Shown piece after piece: positions 5,168 to 6,119 of a stretch of 6,119 nucleotides of DNA. The stretch covers positions 1-6,119 of the forward strand of contig JALVWZ010000411.1 in the NCBI GenBank assembly GCA_027023115.1, read 5' to 3'. The stretch's first letter is position 1; every line of letters starts with the position of its first letter. Origin of the DNA: Thermaceae bacterium. Its GTDB lineage: Bacteria > Deinococcota > Deinococci > Deinococcales > Marinithermaceae. The notes under the pieces were generated by a model, which did no database searches, was not told the DNA's origin, and saw only the letters and a program-made list of their open reading frames with translations. The position numbers and the translations under genes are program-made.

Positions 5168-6119
5168 TTATGGCTGTACGGCGATGAGCTTGTAACCATC
5201 GCCCTCCTCGCTAAGTAGGTAGAGTTTGCCGCCCAGGCTGGCTATGCCAAGGTATCTGTCTTCTATGCCCAACACCGGCAAAGTGTAGTTTTGGGAGACC
5301 CGACCGGCGGCGGGATCCAGCTCGGCCACCTGCCAGCCGGCAAATCGGAATAGCCCCCACAGCGCGCCCTCGTGGTAGGTAAGCCGCCGCAACATCCCGG
5401 TGTCGAACACGAAGACGCTCTCGAGACTATCCGGCTCGGCGTCGGTGTCGACGCGGAGGAGCTCACTGCGATCTTGGTCGTGATTGAATCCCAACAGCCA
5501 AAGCCGGTGGCCATCCCACGACCCGGCTCGGATGCTGATCTCGTGGCCGAGATCGGCGTCGGTGTCCACCTCGTCGATCTCCGTCCCACCCAGTCTCAAG
5601 CGCTTGATTTTATGGCTCCCCCCACACTGGCAGTGGCTCCAGAAGTCGCCGTCCTGCATGGTCACCGCGTGAAAGTAGCTGCTGTGGGCCGTAAGGGTTT
5701 GGCCGGCGCCGACGGAGCCCGTTTCTGGATCTATGGGGTATGCCCGGCGGTCTTCGCCCACTACCCAGAGCCGCGTCCCGTCGCTAAGCAGGTTGCTGGC
5801 GTAGGCAACGTCAACCGGCAGATTCAGCGGCACCGACAACGTCGGCTCCAGCAGCTCGATGCGCGCCGCGGCAGGCACCTCCGCCGCCTTGTCGAATGTT
5901 GCGGTCCGGCCCTGGCTGTCGGTGAGCGTCAAGGTGTTGCCGCTGGTTTCATAGCGATAAGCATAGCTAAGCTCTTGAGGAACCACCGCACCCGCGCCGC
6001 ACCCGCCCATACCCGAATCCGGCCAGATTATCAGTAACCCGTTGGTGGTGTTGACGAACACGCTCGCGTAGCCCTTCAAGCCTGCTCTATCATCATGGCC
6101 GAACAGCTGCGCCGTGGGT
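5168..6119 (-). CDS. Beta-propeller-like extracytoplasmic protein, 5' end outside the window
   Basis: The reading frame stays open to the right edge, so this is the C-terminal part (316 codons plus the TAA stop) of a longer protein. A TTG at 6079 is the most upstream usual-type start besides a CTG, but it has no ribosome site and in-frame codons continue beyond it (for example QLFGHDD). Numbering from that TTG, residues 38-64 form a beta strand pair (YRYETSGNTLTLTDSQGRTA) of the lipocalin-like kind. From about 88 on, blade-like repeats follow: DGTRLWVVGED/IDPETG, DGHRLWLLGF/LLRVDTD, EGALWGLFRF/AELDPAAG and GGKLYLLSEEGDGYKL. These suggest a propeller with about five visible blades, used for binding rather than catalysis. 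A CQC pair (150-152) is unusual. A signal peptide or lipobox, if present, is beyond the edge. Fold is inferred from repeat pattern only. Confidence 0.72.
   Translation of the reverse strand, partial: PTAQLFGHDDRAGLKGYASVFVNTTNGLLIIWPDSGMGGCGAGAVVPQELSYAYRYETSGNTLTLTDSQGRTATFDKAAEVPAAARIELLEPTLSVPLNLPVDVAYASNLLSDGTRLWVVGEDRRAYPIDPETGSVGAGQTLTAHSSYFHAVTMQDGDFWSHCQCGGSHKIKRLRLGGTEIDEVDTDADLGHEISIRAGSWDGHRLWLLGFNHDQDRSELLRVDTDAEPDSLESVFVFDTGMLRRLTYHEGALWGLFRFAGWQVAELDPAAGRVSQNYTLPVLGIEDRYLGIASLGGKLYLLSEEGDGYKLIAVQP

Overview
The window is GC-rich (roughly two thirds by eye) and densely coded. The proteins are rich in Ala, Leu, Arg and Gly, genes overlap or sit a few tens of bases apart, and two start codons have TAnnnT boxes at the distance expected for leaderless mRNAs. 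With a tungsten-type aldehyde oxidoreductase, this suits a thermophilic bacterium of the Deinococcus-Thermus kind (Thermaceae such as Oceanithermus or Meiothermus). That placement is inference: there is no marker gene here. No rRNA, tRNA, CRISPR array, insertion sequence or phage gene was seen.

Positions 1-2236 hold a minus-strand run of three tandem paralogous membrane proteins, read right to left (254, 237 and 239 codons). Each has two transmembrane helices, a soluble alpha/beta middle and two more helices. They share a W-x-VPL / W-x-x-(L/V)W motif and, in all but one copy, an LPPGV-like loop. The second and third overlap by GTGA, and an ATGA overlap at positions 4-7 suggests a fourth gene continuing off the left edge. 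I do not recognise a characterised function. The middle resembles a bacterial PH-like fold only loosely.

Positions 2237-2271 are a 35-base divergent intergenic region. Each flanking ATG has an in-frame stop just upstream and a TAnnnT box 5-6 bases away, so two back-to-back leaderless promoters may compete for the same DNA.

Positions 2272-3975 (plus strand) encode a complete aldehyde:ferredoxin oxidoreductase family enzyme with cluster cysteines, both pterin-binding motifs and the expected active-site Glu and His. No ferredoxin-like subunit or cofactor gene lies beside it in the window.

Positions 3965-6119 (minus strand) hold two genes converging on the oxidoreductase. The one at the right edge is an extracytoplasmic-looking, beta-propeller-like protein that runs off the window. 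A hairpin terminator follows it, then a lipoprotein with a degenerate M23 (LytM-like) domain whose 3' end overlaps the oxidoreductase gene by 11 bases. Nothing in the sequence links the lipoprotein and propeller functionally to the oxidoreductase. The window looks like three adjacent transcription units: a membrane-protein operon, a solitary redox enzyme and a cell-envelope pair.
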